Origin: an uncultured Sphingomonas sp.
GTDB taxonomy: Bacteria > Pseudomonadota > Alphaproteobacteria > Sphingomonadales > Sphingomonadaceae
Reading direction: 5' to 3'
Assembly (NCBI RefSeq): GCF_902806265.1
Contig: NZ_CADCVZ010000023.1
Location: 1-41,424, forward strand
DNA: 41,424 bases
Made by a program: the position numbers and the translations under genes. This document shows, one piece after another, positions 8,199 through 16,645 of the stretch. The first letter of the stretch is position 1; each line of letters begins with the position of its first letter. The notes below the pieces were generated by a model. The model had not been told where the DNA came from. It saw only the letters and a program-made list of their open reading frames with translations, and did no database searches.

Positions 8199-9098
8199 AT
8201 GAACGAACAGCAGATGCGCGAGAAGATCGCGGGCGGACAAGGCTTCATCACGGCGCTCGACCAGTCGGGCGGGTCCACGCCCAAGGCGCTCGCCGGCTAT
8301 GGCGTTGAAGAGGGCGCGTGGAGCAACGACGAGGAAATGTTCGGCCTCATCCACCAGATGCGGAGCCGCATCATCACCAGCCCGAGCTTCAGCGGCGACA
8401 AGGTGATCGGCGCGATTCTGTTCGAGCGGACCATGGACGGCGAAGTCGAGGGCAAGCCGACCCCGCAGGCGCTGATCGAGCGCGGCGTCGTGCCGTTCAT
8501 CAAGATCGACAAGGGGCTGGAAGACGAGCGCGATGGCGTGCAGCTGATGAGGCCGATGCCGGAGCTCGACGCCTTGCTGACCCGCGCCAAGGGGCTGGGC
8601 GTGTTCGGGACCAAGGAGCGCTCGGTCATCAACCTCGCCAACGAGGCGGGGATCGCGGCCGTGGTCGGCCAGCAGTTCGAGGTCGCGACCCAGGTGCTGC
8701 GGCACGGGCTGGTGCCGATCATCGAGCCCGAGGTGAACATCAAGAGCCCCGAGCGCGCGGCCGCCGATCGCATCCTGCGCGACGAGATCCTGCGTCACCT
8801 CGACCGCCTGCCCGAGGGCAGCGAGGTCATGCTGAAGCTGTCGATCCCGGCCGAGCCGGGACTGTTCCAGCAGCTGGTCGACCATCCGCGCGTGCTGCGG
8901 GTGGTGGCGCTGTCGGGCGGGTTCGGCCGCTCGGAAGCGTGCGCCGAGCTCGCCAAGAACCCGGGCATGATCGCCAGCTTCAGCCGCGCGCTTCTGTCCG
9001 ACCTGCGCCAGCAGATGGACGACAGCGAGTTCGACCGCTCGCTCGGGCAGGCGATCGACGAAATTCATTGCGCGTCGACGGAGAAGGTCGCGGCCTGA
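8199..9098 (+). CDS. fbaB: Fructose-bisphosphate aldolase, class I
   Basis: A 299-residue Schiff-base (metal-independent) aldolase interconverting fructose-1,6-bisphosphate with dihydroxyacetone phosphate and glyceraldehyde-3-phosphate. ALDQSGGSTPKAL (about 19-31) is the class I N-terminal signature. IIEPEV near residue 174 carries the acid/base Glu, and Lys213 in MLKLSIP is the Schiff-base lysine candidate. The LSGGFGRSEA stretch binds phosphate. It resembles the bacterial fructose-bisphosphatase-independent class I group rather than the DhnA type. The symbol is tentative because naming of this class varies. Confidence 0.9.
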   Translation: MNEQQMREKIAGGQGFITALDQSGGSTPKALAGYGVEEGAWSNDEEMFGLIHQMRSRIITSPSFSGDKVIGAILFERTMDGEVEGKPTPQALIERGVVPFIKIDKGLEDERDGVQLMRPMPELDALLTRAKGLGVFGTKERSVINLANEAGIAAVVGQQFEVATQVLRHGLVPIIEPEVNIKSPERAAADRILRDEILRHLDRLPEGSEVMLKLSIPAEPGLFQQLVDHPRVLRVVALSGGFGRSEACAELAKNPGMIASFSRALLSDLRQQMDDSEFDRSLGQAIDEIHCASTEKVAA

Positions 9099-9700
9099 GC
9101 CTCTTCGCGCGATACCTTGCCCGTCAGTTCGCGGAGCCTTCCGGGCTGATCGGGCGGCTGGTGATCGCGCCCTGGCTCAACCGCATCGGCCGGCGGCTCA
9201 ACGCGCTGGCGTTAAAGCTGCTGGCGCCCCAGCCGGGCGAACGATCGCTGGAGGTCGGCTACGGCGGTGGCGGGTTGCTCAGGCGTTTGGCGCGGCTGCG
9301 TCCGGCGAGGCTGGTGGGGGTGGACGTTTCGGCCGCCGTGCCGCGACAGATCGCCGGCGCGGAGCTGGTTCGGGCAGAAGCCGCAGCGCTGCCATTCGCG
9401 GACCGCAGCTTCGATGCGGTCGTGTCGGTGTCGGTGCTCCATTTTTGGTTGCGGCTCGAGCCGGTGCTGGCGGAGTTCGGCCGGGTGCTGCGGGCGGGAG
9501 GACGGCTGGTGCTGGTGTTCGAACCGCCCGAAGCACTCCGCCGCTGGGCCGGCCACCGTCACGGTTTCCAGCTGTGGAGCGAGGCCGACGTCGTCGCTGC
9601 GGCTGCCGCGTCAGGGCTGGCGCTCGAGGAGCGGCGGCAGGGCAGCGGCCGCAAGCCGGACTTCTTTGTCGGTCTGCGTTTTCGTAAGGGCGCGGGATGA
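9068..9700 (+). CDS. Class I SAM-dependent methyltransferase (start uncertain)
   Basis: The coding part carries a Rossmann-fold methyltransferase: motif I LEVGYGGGGLL, acidic VGVDVS after beta 2, DRSFDAVVSVSVLHFW and VLRAGGRLVLVFEPPE, as in Methyltransf_11. The substrate is unknown. No ATG or GTG lies near the 5' end. The listed start is TTG 9068, which overlaps the aldolase gene by 31 bases (210 aa). The alternative is CTG 9095, which overlaps the aldolase stop as CTGA and has GGAGAAGG seven bases upstream (201 aa). The 3' end overlaps thiE by four bases, so it sits in a coupled chain from aldolase to thiE. Confidence 0.7.
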   Translation: MRVDGEGRGLSLFARYLARQFAEPSGLIGRLVIAPWLNRIGRRLNALALKLLAPQPGERSLEVGYGGGGLLRRLARLRPARLVGVDVSAAVPRQIAGAELVRAEAAALPFADRSFDAVVSVSVLHFWLRLEPVLAEFGRVLRAGGRLVLVFEPPEALRRWAGHRHGFQLWSEADVVAAAAASGLALEERRQGSGRKPDFFVGLRFRKGAG

Positions 9701-10374
9701 ACGACGAAGAGAACCTGGGCGTGGAAGGCTTTGCCGACCGCTTCGAGCCTGAAGCGCGGGGCGACTGCCAGCTTTACCTGATCTCCCCGCGGGAGGTCGG
9801 CGGCGGCTTTCCCGACCGGCTTCGGACGGCGCTGGGAGGCGGACCGGTCGCGGCGTTCCAGCTGCGGGTCAAGGACGTGGACCAGCATGCCCTGGCGCGG
9901 CTGGCCGAGCCGCTGCAGCGGATCTGCGCCGACGCGGATGTCGCGTTCATCGTCAACGACGACATGAGCCTGGCCAAGCGGATCGGCGCGGACGGCGTGC
10001 ATCTGGGGCAGAAGGACGGCCGGGTGGAGGACGCCCGGGCGCTGCTCGGGTCCGCCGCGCAGATCGGGGTGACCTGTCACGACAGCCGACATCTGGCGAT
10101 GGCGGCGGGGGAAGCAGGCGCTGACTATGTGGCGTTCGGCGCCTTCCACCCGACGACGACCAAGCCGAGCGACTACCGTCCGGACTCGTCCATCCTCGGC
10201 TGGTGGTCGACCCTGTTCACCATCCCCAGCGTTGCGATCGGCGGGATCACGCCGGACAACGCCCGCCCGCTGGTGGAGGCGGGCGCCGATTTCCTGGCGG
10301 TCTGCCAGGCGATGTGGGGCGCCGACGATCCCGCCGTGCCCGTCGCCCGCTTTGCCGAAGTGATGAAGCGCTAG
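9697..10374 (+). CDS. thiE: Thiamine phosphate synthase
   Basis: A 225-residue TIM-barrel enzyme joining the hydroxymethylpyrimidine diphosphate and thiazole phosphate halves of thiamine. Visible motifs are QLRVKD (about 52), FIVNDD (about 85), GVHLGQKDG (about 100), IGVTCHDS (about 122), GAFHPTTTKP (pyrophosphate/thiazole contact region) and SVAIGGITPDN. An N-terminal segment of about 25 residues precedes the first strand and is longer than in E. coli ThiE. The ATG overlaps the methyltransferase stop as ATGA. No TPP riboswitch is visible immediately upstream. Placement behind the transketolase cluster fits transketolase's need for thiamine diphosphate, though that link is inference. Confidence 0.85.
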   Translation: MNDEENLGVEGFADRFEPEARGDCQLYLISPREVGGGFPDRLRTALGGGPVAAFQLRVKDVDQHALARLAEPLQRICADADVAFIVNDDMSLAKRIGADGVHLGQKDGRVEDARALLGSAAQIGVTCHDSRHLAMAAGEAGADYVAFGAFHPTTTKPSDYRPDSSILGWWSTLFTIPSVAIGGITPDNARPLVEAGADFLAVCQAMWGADDPAVPVARFAEVMKR

Positions 10375-10432
10375 GGGGAACGCCGCCGCCAGCACGGGGG
10401 TTTGCCCTGTAGAATCAAGCAGGAGAGAGACA

Positions 10433-10732
10433 ATGGCGGATGGCAAGGTGCCGATGCAGGCGGACGGCGGCGGCACGCGTCCAGCGATGCCTGACGACAA
10501 GGGCGAGCTGGCCTCGCGGCGGGACGACGACACGGCCGGCGGCTCGCCCAACACGGGCGAGTCCGGCGGCGGCGCTTACCAGAACCCGCACACGGGCAAG
10601 GGCGACAACCCCGACGGTCCGGACAAGTTCGGCGGCCATGGCGGGCAGACCCGCATCGATTATCATGGCGGCGAACAGCTCGGCGAAGAGCAGCCGGCGC
10701 CCAACCCTAATTCGGCCACGCAAGAGAATTAA
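10433..10732 (+). CDS. Small hydrophilic, probably disordered protein
   Basis: ATG 10433 follows a good AGGAGAGA Shine-Dalgarno; 99 residues. The protein is rich in Gly, Asp, Pro, Asn and Gln, has almost no large hydrophobics, no cysteine, no signal peptide and no membrane helix. Segments such as GGGAYQNPHTGKGD suggest a low-complexity chain. I do not recognise a domain. Hydrophilin-like or stress-associated proteins have this composition, but nothing here proves that role. Its TAA shares four bases (TTAA) with the stop of the convergent HAD gene. Confidence 0.65.
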   Translation: MADGKVPMQADGGGTRPAMPDDKGELASRRDDDTAGGSPNTGESGGGAYQNPHTGKGDNPDGPDKFGGHGGQTRIDYHGGEQLGEEQPAPNPNSATQEN

Positions 10733-11397
10733 ACTGCCTCTTCGACTCGGCTAAGCGGGCTGGCGTTGAAGCGGGCGAGCAACTGGGCGACGTCGTCGAA
10801 GATGGCGATGGCGCCCGCTAACGCTTCGTCCGGGAACTTGCCGGAGCGCACGGCGATCGTCTTGGTGCCGGCTCCATTCGCGGCTTCGATGTCGTAGGGC
10901 GTGTCGCCCACCACCAGCGCTTCGTCCGGCTCGGCACCGGCCTTCTGCAGTGCGGACACAAAGATGTCGGGGCACGGTTTGGAGGGACCGACGTCGTCCG
11001 CGCTGGTGTGCGCGTCGACCAGCTGGGCCGCGTCGAGGAGCTTGAGATAATGGTCCAGTTCCTCGCCTGAGGCTGAAGAGGCAAGGACGATTTTGTACCC
11101 GGCTTCCCGGCAGCGCAGCAGCAGGTCGCGGGCATCGGGGAAGGGCCGTGCCTGCGCGATATAGCGTTGCTTGTAGATGCGGCCGTGCTCGTCGGCGAGC
11201 CGCTCCGCTTCCTGGTCGGAGATGTCGGGCAGCAGCGAGGGAACGTAGTTGTCGCCGCCCTTGCCGACCTGGTCGTGGAGGGCCCGACGATGGAATTGGT
11301 GGCCGGCCGAACGGAACACCTCGTCCCAAGCGGCGATGTGCAGGTCGTTGCTGTCGACGAGCGTGCCGTCGATGTCGAACAAGATGGCTTTGAGCAT
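10729..11397 (-). CDS. HAD-superfamily hydrolase (phosphoglycolate phosphatase / beta-phosphoglucomutase-like)
   Basis: A 222-residue protein with all HAD motifs: nucleophile Asp8 and acid Asp10 in FDIDGTLVDS, motif II VLASSAS, the lysine in PSKPCPD, and motif IV VVGDTPYDIEAA. A cap-helix insertion lies between motifs I and II (about 16-85). This is subfamily IA, whose members hydrolyse or isomerise small phosphorylated metabolites. The exact substrate cannot be read from sequence. It lies seven bases downstream of the DUF72 gene, so the two are probably cotranscribed. Convergent overlap with the small hydrophilic protein gene is four bases. Confidence 0.85.
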   Translation of the reverse strand: MLKAILFDIDGTLVDSNDLHIAAWDEVFRSAGHQFHRRALHDQVGKGGDNYVPSLLPDISDQEAERLADEHGRIYKQRYIAQARPFPDARDLLLRCREAGYKIVLASSASGEELDHYLKLLDAAQLVDAHTSADDVGPSKPCPDIFVSALQKAGAEPDEALVVGDTPYDIEAANGAGTKTIAVRSGKFPDEALAGAIAIFDDVAQLLARFNASPLSRVEEAV

Positions 11398-11404
11398 GGG
11401 CGGG

Positions 11405-12181
11405 CTAACGAGCGGGGTCGGTCAGGGTTGCCACGGCGCGCTTCAGGGTGCGGGCGTCCTCCAGCGCGTGGCCGTGGATGTCGTTGTTGAAGTAGGCGTA
11501 GGCGCTGCGCCCGGCGCTGGCCTGGTCGTGCAGCCAGCGCGCCCACTCGGCCATTTGCTCTTCCGAATAGCGGCCCCAATATTTGCCGCCGGTGCCGTGA
11601 AAGCGGACGTAGGCGGTGCGGCCGCTCGCCCAGCGCGGGCTGGGGAAGCCGGTGAGGTCGTGGGTGACGAAGCCGATGCCGTGCCGGTCCAGCAGGGCGA
11701 GCACCTCGTCGGCGTACCAGCTCGCGTGGCGGAACTCGACGACATGCTCGAGGTCGGAGGGCAGGCGCTCGATGAAGCGAGCGAGCCGCTCGTCGTTGCG
11801 GTGCAGGCTGGGCGGAAGCTGGTAGAGCAGGGGCCCAAGGTGTCGCCCAAGCGGCCGGGCGAGCGCAATGAACTCGTCGACCGGTCTCGCGCAATCCAGC
11901 AGCTTCTTGTTGTGGGTGATGAAGCGGTTGACCTTGACCGCATAGCGGAAGCCAGGCGGCGCCTTTTCGCGCCAGCCCTCAAAGGTGCTAGGCAGCGGCA
12001 GGCGATAAAAGCTGGCATTGATCTCCACGGTGTCGAAGTGGGCGGCGTAGTGCGCGAACCATCGCTTCTGCGGCAGCCCGTCCGGATAGAAGAGGCCGCG
12101 CCAGTGCTTGTAAACCCAACCCGAGCAGCCGACGCGGATGTCGTTCCCGGACCGGGCAATGGAAAGAAGTCGTGCGTCCAT
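11405..12181 (-). CDS. DUF72 (YecE-like) protein
   Basis: A 258-residue TIM-barrel-type protein. RVGCSGWVYKHWRGLFYP at about 16-33 is the family opening. TVEINASFYRLP (about 51-62), FRYAVKVNRFITH (about 78-90), VVEFRHASWY and the C-terminal AYAYFNNDIHGHA follow in the usual order. DUF72 proteins are widespread and cytosolic; their biochemical role is not established. The ATG is only 38 bases from the divergent L,D-transpeptidase start, so their promoters must overlap or lie within each other's coding sequence. It is the first gene of a two-gene unit with the HAD hydrolase. Confidence 0.85.
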   Translation of the reverse strand: MDARLLSIARSGNDIRVGCSGWVYKHWRGLFYPDGLPQKRWFAHYAAHFDTVEINASFYRLPLPSTFEGWREKAPPGFRYAVKVNRFITHNKKLLDCARPVDEFIALARPLGRHLGPLLYQLPPSLHRNDERLARFIERLPSDLEHVVEFRHASWYADEVLALLDRHGIGFVTHDLTGFPSPRWASGRTAYVRFHGTGGKYWGRYSEEQMAEWARWLHDQASAGRSAYAYFNNDIHGHALEDARTLKRAVATLTDPAR

Positions 12182-12219
12182 CGTTACGCACCCAACTTCT
12201 ATTTGTGACGGAGAGTTGC

Positions 12220-13326
12220 GTGTCCCAGTTGCGTGTTCCCCCGCTTGCGATCGGCCTGACCCTGTTCGCCACCGCCGCCGCGGTCACTTCCCAGGCGTTG
12301 GCCCAGAACCAGGCCGCACCCGCGAACGAGGCCCCCCAGCGGGCCGAGAAGCCATGGGTGCCGCCGGGAACCCCGGGTTCGGAGGTCGACGGAACCGTGT
12401 TCCACGCGCAGGTGCTGCTCGACCTGGCCGGTTTTCCGACCGGCGTGATCGACGGCAAGAAGGGCATGGTCTACCAGCAGGCGCTGCGCGGTTTTCAGCA
12501 GGCGCGCGGCCTGCCGGTCACGGGTGAGCTCGACGGCCGCACCAAGGCTGCGCTGCTGCAGGACCGGCGGCCATCGACGCGGATGCTTCAGCTAACCGCC
12601 GAGGACGTGTCCGGTCCGTTCGTCTACCCGTTCCCGGAAGATCCGGCGGCGCAGGAGCGGCTGAACGGGTTGCACTACCGCAACATGCTGGAGAAGCTGG
12701 CCGAGCGCTTCCATACGACGCCGCGGACGATCGTCGCGCTGAACGGGCCGGACAAGCTGATCGGCGCGGGCCAGGTGCTGCGGCTGCCCAACGTCCTGCC
12801 GGGGTCGCGCGACTACGGCGATACGGCGGACGCCAAGCAGGGCCAGCTGCTCAACCTTTACAACGTCAACGCGCAGCAGCCGCAGGCGAGCTTCGTGGTG
12901 GTGGACAAATCCGAAGGCGTGATGCGGGTCTACGCGGGCGAGGTGCCGGAGGGCAATTCGGTCGACGTGGACGAGGGCCGATTGGTGGCGCAGTTTCCGG
13001 TAACCATGGGATCCAAGCAGTACCCGCTGCCGCTCGGGCGCTGGAGGGCCACCAACTATTCCTTCCTGCCGCCGTTCAAATATCAGCCGGACATCCTGAT
13101 CAACGCCAAGAGCGATCAGGAACATGATTTGCCCCCAGGGCCCAACGGGCCCGTCGGGGTCGCCTGGCTCGACCTCACCAAGGAGCATTACGGCATTCAC
13201 GGCACGAACGAGCCGTCGACCATCGGCCGGGCGGAGTCGAGCGGTTGCATTCGGCTGGCAAACTGGGATGTTGTGCGCTTGTCGCGGATGCTGAAGCCCG
13301 GGTTCACCGCGATCTTTCAGGCGTAG
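12220..13326 (+). CDS. Exported L,D-transpeptidase with peptidoglycan-binding domain
   Basis: I place the start at GTG 12220 (368 aa) because GGAG lies about seven bases upstream and a signal peptide follows at once (hydrophobic LAIGLTLFATAAAV, cleavage near AQA/LAQ-NQ). A further upstream GTG at 12172 would overlap the divergent DUF72 gene. Domains: PG_binding_1 (about 60-112, VTGELDGRTKAALL), a LysM-like stretch (about 150-185), and a YkuD catalytic domain with His327 and Cys343 in the HGTN...SSGCIRL motif. YkuD enzymes make 3-3 crosslinks or attach proteins to peptidoglycan in the periplasm. An M23 endopeptidase gene follows directly, suggesting joint cell-wall remodelling. Confidence 0.88.
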   Translation: MSQLRVPPLAIGLTLFATAAAVTSQALAQNQAAPANEAPQRAEKPWVPPGTPGSEVDGTVFHAQVLLDLAGFPTGVIDGKKGMVYQQALRGFQQARGLPVTGELDGRTKAALLQDRRPSTRMLQLTAEDVSGPFVYPFPEDPAAQERLNGLHYRNMLEKLAERFHTTPRTIVALNGPDKLIGAGQVLRLPNVLPGSRDYGDTADAKQGQLLNLYNVNAQQPQASFVVVDKSEGVMRVYAGEVPEGNSVDVDEGRLVAQFPVTMGSKQYPLPLGRWRATNYSFLPPFKYQPDILINAKSDQEHDLPPGPNGPVGVAWLDLTKEHYGIHGTNEPSTIGRAESSGCIRLANWDVVRLSRMLKPGFTAIFQA

Positions 13327-13344
13327 GGGCGAACGAGGGCGGGG

Positions 13345-14007
13345 TTGGCGAGCAAGCTTAGCATCTTCGGCAACCTGGTCGTCCTGGGCATCCTCGGCGG
13401 CGGCGGCTGGCTGGTGTGGAACAACGCCACCCGCGAGGTTCCAGCCTCCGCGACGGTGGGCAGGCTGTCCGATGCGGCGCAGCGGCTCGGCTATGACCCG
13501 GCGAGCCGGGCGCCGCGCTCGCCGTCGGCGCTGCAGTTGCGCTCGGTGGCGATCGGCCCGACCGGGCTGGCAGTGCCGGTCGACGGCGTACGGGTGGCGG
13601 ACCTGCTCGACACCTACACCCAGTCCCGCGCCGGCGGGGCCCGGGTGCACAATGCCATCGACATCATGGCGCCGCGCGGCCGCCCGGTCGTGTCGGTCGC
13701 TCCCGGGGTGGTCGAGAAGCTGTTCTATAGCCGCGGCGGCGGCGGGATCACCGCCTACGTGCGTTCGCTCGACGGCAAGTGGAACTATTATTACGCCCAC
13801 CTCGACGCCTACGCGCCGGGCCTGCGCGAAGGGCAGCGGCTCGCGCGGGGCACGCCGATCGGCACTGTCGGCATCAGCGGCAACGCCAATCCGTCGGGCC
13901 CGCACCTCCACTTCGCCGTCAACCAGATGAATTCGGGCGAGAAGTGGTACCAGGGCGACCCGGTCAATCCCTACCCGCTGCTTGCCGGTCGCACGGCTTC
14001 GCGCTAG
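13345..14007 (+). CDS. M23-family (LytM-type) metallopeptidase
   Basis: TTG start at 13345, 220 residues. An N-terminal membrane helix (about 7-25) anchors it, with the bulk in the periplasm. The zinc site is complete: His102 and Asp106 in VHNAIDI, His152 in YYAHL, and HLHF at 187-190. That points to active peptidoglycan endopeptidase activity rather than a degenerate activator. No long coiled coil is present, unlike EnvC/NlpD. It follows the L,D-transpeptidase gene by 18 bases and is likely cotranscribed with it. A repeat element lies between it and efp. Confidence 0.85.
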   Translation: MASKLSIFGNLVVLGILGGGGWLVWNNATREVPASATVGRLSDAAQRLGYDPASRAPRSPSALQLRSVAIGPTGLAVPVDGVRVADLLDTYTQSRAGGARVHNAIDIMAPRGRPVVSVAPGVVEKLFYSRGGGGITAYVRSLDGKWNYYYAHLDAYAPGLREGQRLARGTPIGTVGISGNANPSGPHLHFAVNQMNSGEKWYQGDPVNPYPLLAGRTASR

Positions 14008-14040
14008 GGGCGGCGCGCGTTTCCAACCCTCCCGTATGCC

Positions 14041-14108
14041 CTGAGCTTGTTGAAGGGCTGCCTTTCCTTCGCCATGCACCAAGAAGGACAGGGCTTCGAC
14101 AGGCTCAG
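14041..14108. repeat. Inverted repeat, family B copy 1 (upstream of efp)
   Basis: Arms CTGAGCTTGTTGAAGGGC (14041-14058) and its imperfect reverse complement (14091-14108) enclose a 32-base spacer. The same arm sequence recurs downstream of efp at 14713-14772. The unit resembles the CTGAGC..TGTCGAAGG-type intergenic repeats seen repeatedly in sphingomonad genomes, as I recall. It could terminate or buffer transcription between the M23 gene and efp. Confidence 0.7.
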
Positions 14109-14138
14109 CCTGAGCGGGTTTTCTAGGCGGGCACATAT

Positions 14139-14702
14139 ATGAAGATCAGCGGCGTGGACATTCGTCCCGGCAACATCATCGAATATGAAGGCGGCATATG
14201 GCGCGCGGTGAAGATCCAGCACACCCAGCCGGGCAAGGGCGGTGCCTACATGCAGGTCGAGATGAAGAACCTGATCGACGGGCGCAAGACCAACGTCCGC
14301 TTCCGCTCGGCCGAGACCGTCGAGCGCGTCCGGCTCGACACCAAGGATTTCCAGTACCTGTATGCCGACGGCGCCGACCTCGTCTTCATGGACAAAGACA
14401 GCTACGAGCAGGTGACCCTGCCCAAGGACCTGATCGGGGAGCCCGCGGCCTTTCTGCAGGACGGGATGGACGTGGTCATGGAGCTCTACGACGAACGGCC
14501 GATCTCCGTTCAGCTGCCCGACCAGATCGAAGCCACAATTGTCGAGGCGGATGCGGTGGTGAAGGGTCAGACGGCTTCGTCGAGCTACAAGCCCGCGGTG
14601 CTCGACAACGGCGTCCGCGTGATGGTGCCGCCGCACATCTCGAGCGGAACGCGGATCGTGGTCGACGTTTACAACCAGGAATACGTCCGCCGGGCGGATT
14701 GA
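14139..14702 (+). CDS. efp: Elongation factor P
   Basis: A 187-residue translation factor that enters the ribosomal E site and relieves stalling at polyproline. The three OB-like domains are present. The KOW-like N domain carries the loop QPGKGGAY with Lys33 at the tip, the position modified by EpmA-type lysylation in many bacteria. The C-terminal signature begins [13 protein letters not shown] and includes [18 protein letters not shown]. Polyproline-rich stretches elsewhere in the window are modest. The gene stands alone, bracketed on both sides by family B inverted repeats. Confidence 0.95.
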   Translation: MKISGVDIRPGNIIEYEGGIWRAVKIQHTQPGKGGAYMQVEMKNLIDGRKTNVRFRSAETVERVRLDTKDFQYLYADGADLVFMDKDSYEQVTLPKDLIGEPAAFLQDGMDVVMELYDERPISVQLPDQIEATIVEADAVVKGQTASSSYKPAVLDNGVRVMVPPHISSGTRIVVDVYNQEYVRRAD

Positions 14703-14712
14703 CCGACGTCCG

Positions 14713-14772
14713 CGCTCACCCTGAGCCTGTCGAAGGGTGGGTGCTCGCGCTTCGACAGGCTCAGTGTGAGCG
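14713..14772. repeat. Inverted repeat, family B copy 2 (downstream of efp)
   Basis: Two 23-base arms (14713-14735 and 14750-14772) are reverse complements at 22 of 23 positions, with a 14-base loop. The core CTGAGCCTGTCGAAG matches copy 1 with two substitutions. It would form a very stable hairpin just after the efp stop and could act as a terminator-like or 3'-end-protecting structure. No U-tract follows. Confidence 0.8.
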
Positions 14773-14784
14773 CAGGAATAAGCC

Positions 14785-15600
14785 GTGGTAAGCCATTCAG
14801 GATTGATCACCGTCATGACCCGCGCCGTGCGCAAGGCGGCACCGCGGCTCCGGCGCGACTTCGGCGAGGTAGAGCAGTTGCAGGTGTCCAAGAAGGGACC
14901 TGGCGACTTCGTGTCCATGGCCGACAAGCGCGCCGAGCAGACCATTGTCGAGGAGCTGCGCAACGCCCGGCCGGACTGGGGCATGCTGCTGGAGGAAGGC
15001 GGCACCATCGAGGGCGATCCGGACAAGCCGCGCTGGATCGTCGATCCGCTCGACGGCACCACCAATTTCCTCCATGGCATCCCGCACTTCGCCATCGCCA
15101 TCGCGGTGGAGGATCCACGCGGGGCGGGCGGGCGGCCGGAGATCAGCCACGGCCTCATCTACCAGCCGCTGACCGACGAAACCTTCTGGGCCGAGAAGGG
15201 GCGGGGCGCCTGGCTCCAGGACCGGCGGCTGCGGGTGTCGGCGCGGCGCTACCTCGACGAGGCGGTGATCGGCACCGGTGTTCCTCACCTTGGCCTGTCG
15301 GACGGCCCGCGCTGGACCAAGATCTACGGCGCGATCGGTCCCGAGGTCGCGGGCATCCGGCGGTTCGGCTCGGCCGCGCTGGACCTCGCCTGGGTCGCGG
15401 CGGGCCGGCTCGACGGCTATTGGGAGGACGACCTTGATCCTTGGGACGGCGCGGCGGGGCTGTTGCTGGTCAAGGAGGCCGGCGGCTTCGTATCGGACTA
15501 CCGCGGGCAAGACCGGATGATCGAGCGGCGCGAGTTCCTGGCAGCCAACAGCGAGCTGCATAGCCGCCTGCACAAATTGTTGGCCGGAGCCCTGCGCTGA
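14785..15600 (+). CDS. suhB: Inositol monophosphatase family protein (SuhB-like)
   Basis: A 271-residue Mg-dependent phosphatase of the IMPase/FIG superfamily. The metal ligands are visible: Glu70/Glu71 in the LLEEGG stretch, Asp87 and Asp90 in [15 protein letters not shown], and the distal Asp in [17 protein letters not shown]. Likely substrates are inositol-1-phosphate or related sugar phosphates. SuhB homologues also act in rRNA antitermination in E. coli, which cannot be judged here. The start is GTG 14785, just after repeat B copy 2, with a weak SD. A short stem-loop directly follows the stop, before the nuo operon. Confidence 0.85.
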   Translation: MVSHSGLITVMTRAVRKAAPRLRRDFGEVEQLQVSKKGPGDFVSMADKRAEQTIVEELRNARPDWGMLLEEGGTIEGDPDKPRWIVDPLDGTTNFLHGIPHFAIAIAVEDPRGAGGRPEISHGLIYQPLTDETFWAEKGRGAWLQDRRLRVSARRYLDEAVIGTGVPHLGLSDGPRWTKIYGAIGPEVAGIRRFGSAALDLAWVAAGRLDGYWEDDLDPWDGAAGLLLVKEAGGFVSDYRGQDRMIERREFLAANSELHSRLHKLLAGALR

Positions 15601-15601
15601 C

Positions 15602-15616
15602 CCTCGTAAGACGAGG
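15602..15616 (+). terminator. Short stem-loop after suhB
   Basis: CCTCGT-AAG-ACGAGG forms a six-base-pair stem with a three-base loop starting one base after the suhB stop. It lacks a U-tract, so intrinsic termination is uncertain. It marks the boundary with the nuo operon. The next 80 bases probably hold the nuo promoter (TTGTGT at 15637 and TCTAGA at 15658 are the best matches, with poor spacing). Confidence 0.35.
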
Positions 15617-15697
15617 CGCAAACACCTACCTCCCGGTTGTGTCCGTTCCGCGCCTGTTCTAGAGCGCGGCCAAGCTTTACCCCCGGGAGTCTCCCCT

Positions 15698-16072
15698 GTG
15701 GCCGCCGCCGCGAGTTACCTGCCTATCCTGCTGTTCCTGGCCGTGGCCCTGGGCCTGTCGGCGGCGTTCGTGTTCCTGCCGATGGTGGCGGCACGCTTCA
15801 CCGGTGCGGCCAAGCCCTATCCCGAGAAGCTGACCGAATATGAGTGCGGCTTTCCGGCGTTCGAAGACAGCCGCAGCCAGTTCGATGTGCGCTTCTACCT
15901 GGTCGCTATCCTGTTCATCGTGTTCGACCTGGAAGCGGCCTTCCTGTTCCCCTGGGCGGTGACGCTGGACGAGACGGGCTGGGTCGGCTGGGGCGCGATG
16001 ATGGTGTTCCTGGCGGAGCTGGCGCTCGGCCTTGCCTACGCCTGGAAGAAGGGAGCGCTGGAATGGGAGTGA
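15698..16072 (+). CDS. nuoA: NADH-quinone oxidoreductase subunit A
   Basis: GTG start, 124 residues. Three membrane helices (about 8-30, 65-85, 93-113) flank the conserved matrix-side loop beginning [20 protein letters not shown], with the ECG cysteine near residue 50. NuoA sits at the junction of the hydrophilic and membrane arms, next to NuoH and the quinone site. This is the first gene of the Complex I operon; its TGA overlaps the start of nuoB. Confidence 0.93.
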   Translation: MAAAASYLPILLFLAVALGLSAAFVFLPMVAARFTGAAKPYPEKLTEYECGFPAFEDSRSQFDVRFYLVAILFIVFDLEAAFLFPWAVTLDETGWVGWGAMMVFLAELALGLAYAWKKGALEWE

Positions 16073-16644
16073 TGCTCGACCCGGCCGCCAACCCGCACCC
16101 GAGCGAGGAGGAGATTGCGCGCGCCGCCGGGCTGGTCCCGGGATCGCCGCAGCACCAAGCGCTCGAACAGATGCGCGCCGACCTCGACAGCAAGGGCTTC
16201 GTGGTTGCCGCTACCGAGGACCTGTTCACCTGGGCGAGAACCGGCTCCTTGTGGTGGATGACCTTCGGCCTGGCCTGCTGCGCGGTGGAGATGATCCACG
16301 TCAACATGCCGCGCTACGATCTTGAGCGGTTCGGCGTCGCTCCGCGTGCGTCCCCGCGCCAGTCGGACGTGATGATCGTCGCGGGCACGCTGTGCAACAA
16401 GATGGCTCCGGCGCTGCGCCGCGTGTACGACCAGATGGCCGAGCCGCGCTACGTCATCTCCATGGGCTCGTGCGCCAATGGCGGCGGCTACTATCACTAC
16501 AGCTATTCGGTTGTCCGCGGCTGCGACCGGATCGTGCCCGTGGACATCTACGTGCCGGGCTGCCCGCCGACCGCGGAGGCGCTGCTGTATGGCATCCTGC
16601 AGCTGCAGCGGAAGATCCGCCGCGAAGGAACGATTGAACGCTAG
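16063..16644 (+). CDS. nuoB: NADH-quinone oxidoreductase subunit B
   Basis: A 193-residue iron-sulfur protein that binds cluster N2, the last redox centre before quinone. All four ligands are visible: Cys72-Cys73 in LACCAVEM, Cys137 in MGSCANGGG and Cys167 in VPGCPPT. I chose ATG 16063 because AAGGGAG lies about eight bases upstream. ATG 16072, which overlaps the nuoA stop, is an alternative that removes three residues. The gene overlaps nuoA by ten bases. Confidence 0.93.
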   Translation: MGVMLDPAANPHPSEEEIARAAGLVPGSPQHQALEQMRADLDSKGFVVAATEDLFTWARTGSLWWMTFGLACCAVEMIHVNMPRYDLERFGVAPRASPRQSDVMIVAGTLCNKMAPALRRVYDQMAEPRYVISMGSCANGGGYYHYSYSVVRGCDRIVPVDIYVPGCPPTAEALLYGILQLQRKIRREGTIER

Positions 16645-16645
16645 C

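Noticed and set aside
9780-10374. thiE checked for a preceding TPP riboswitch
   Set aside because: The gene overlaps the methyltransferase and there is no untranslated leader in which a riboswitch could lie.
12592-14136. Minus-strand open frame of over 500 codons opposite the L,D-transpeptidase and M23 genes
   Set aside because: It is a GC-rich shadow: the plus strand has full domain motifs, while the minus frame is Arg/Ala-rich with no recognisable domain.
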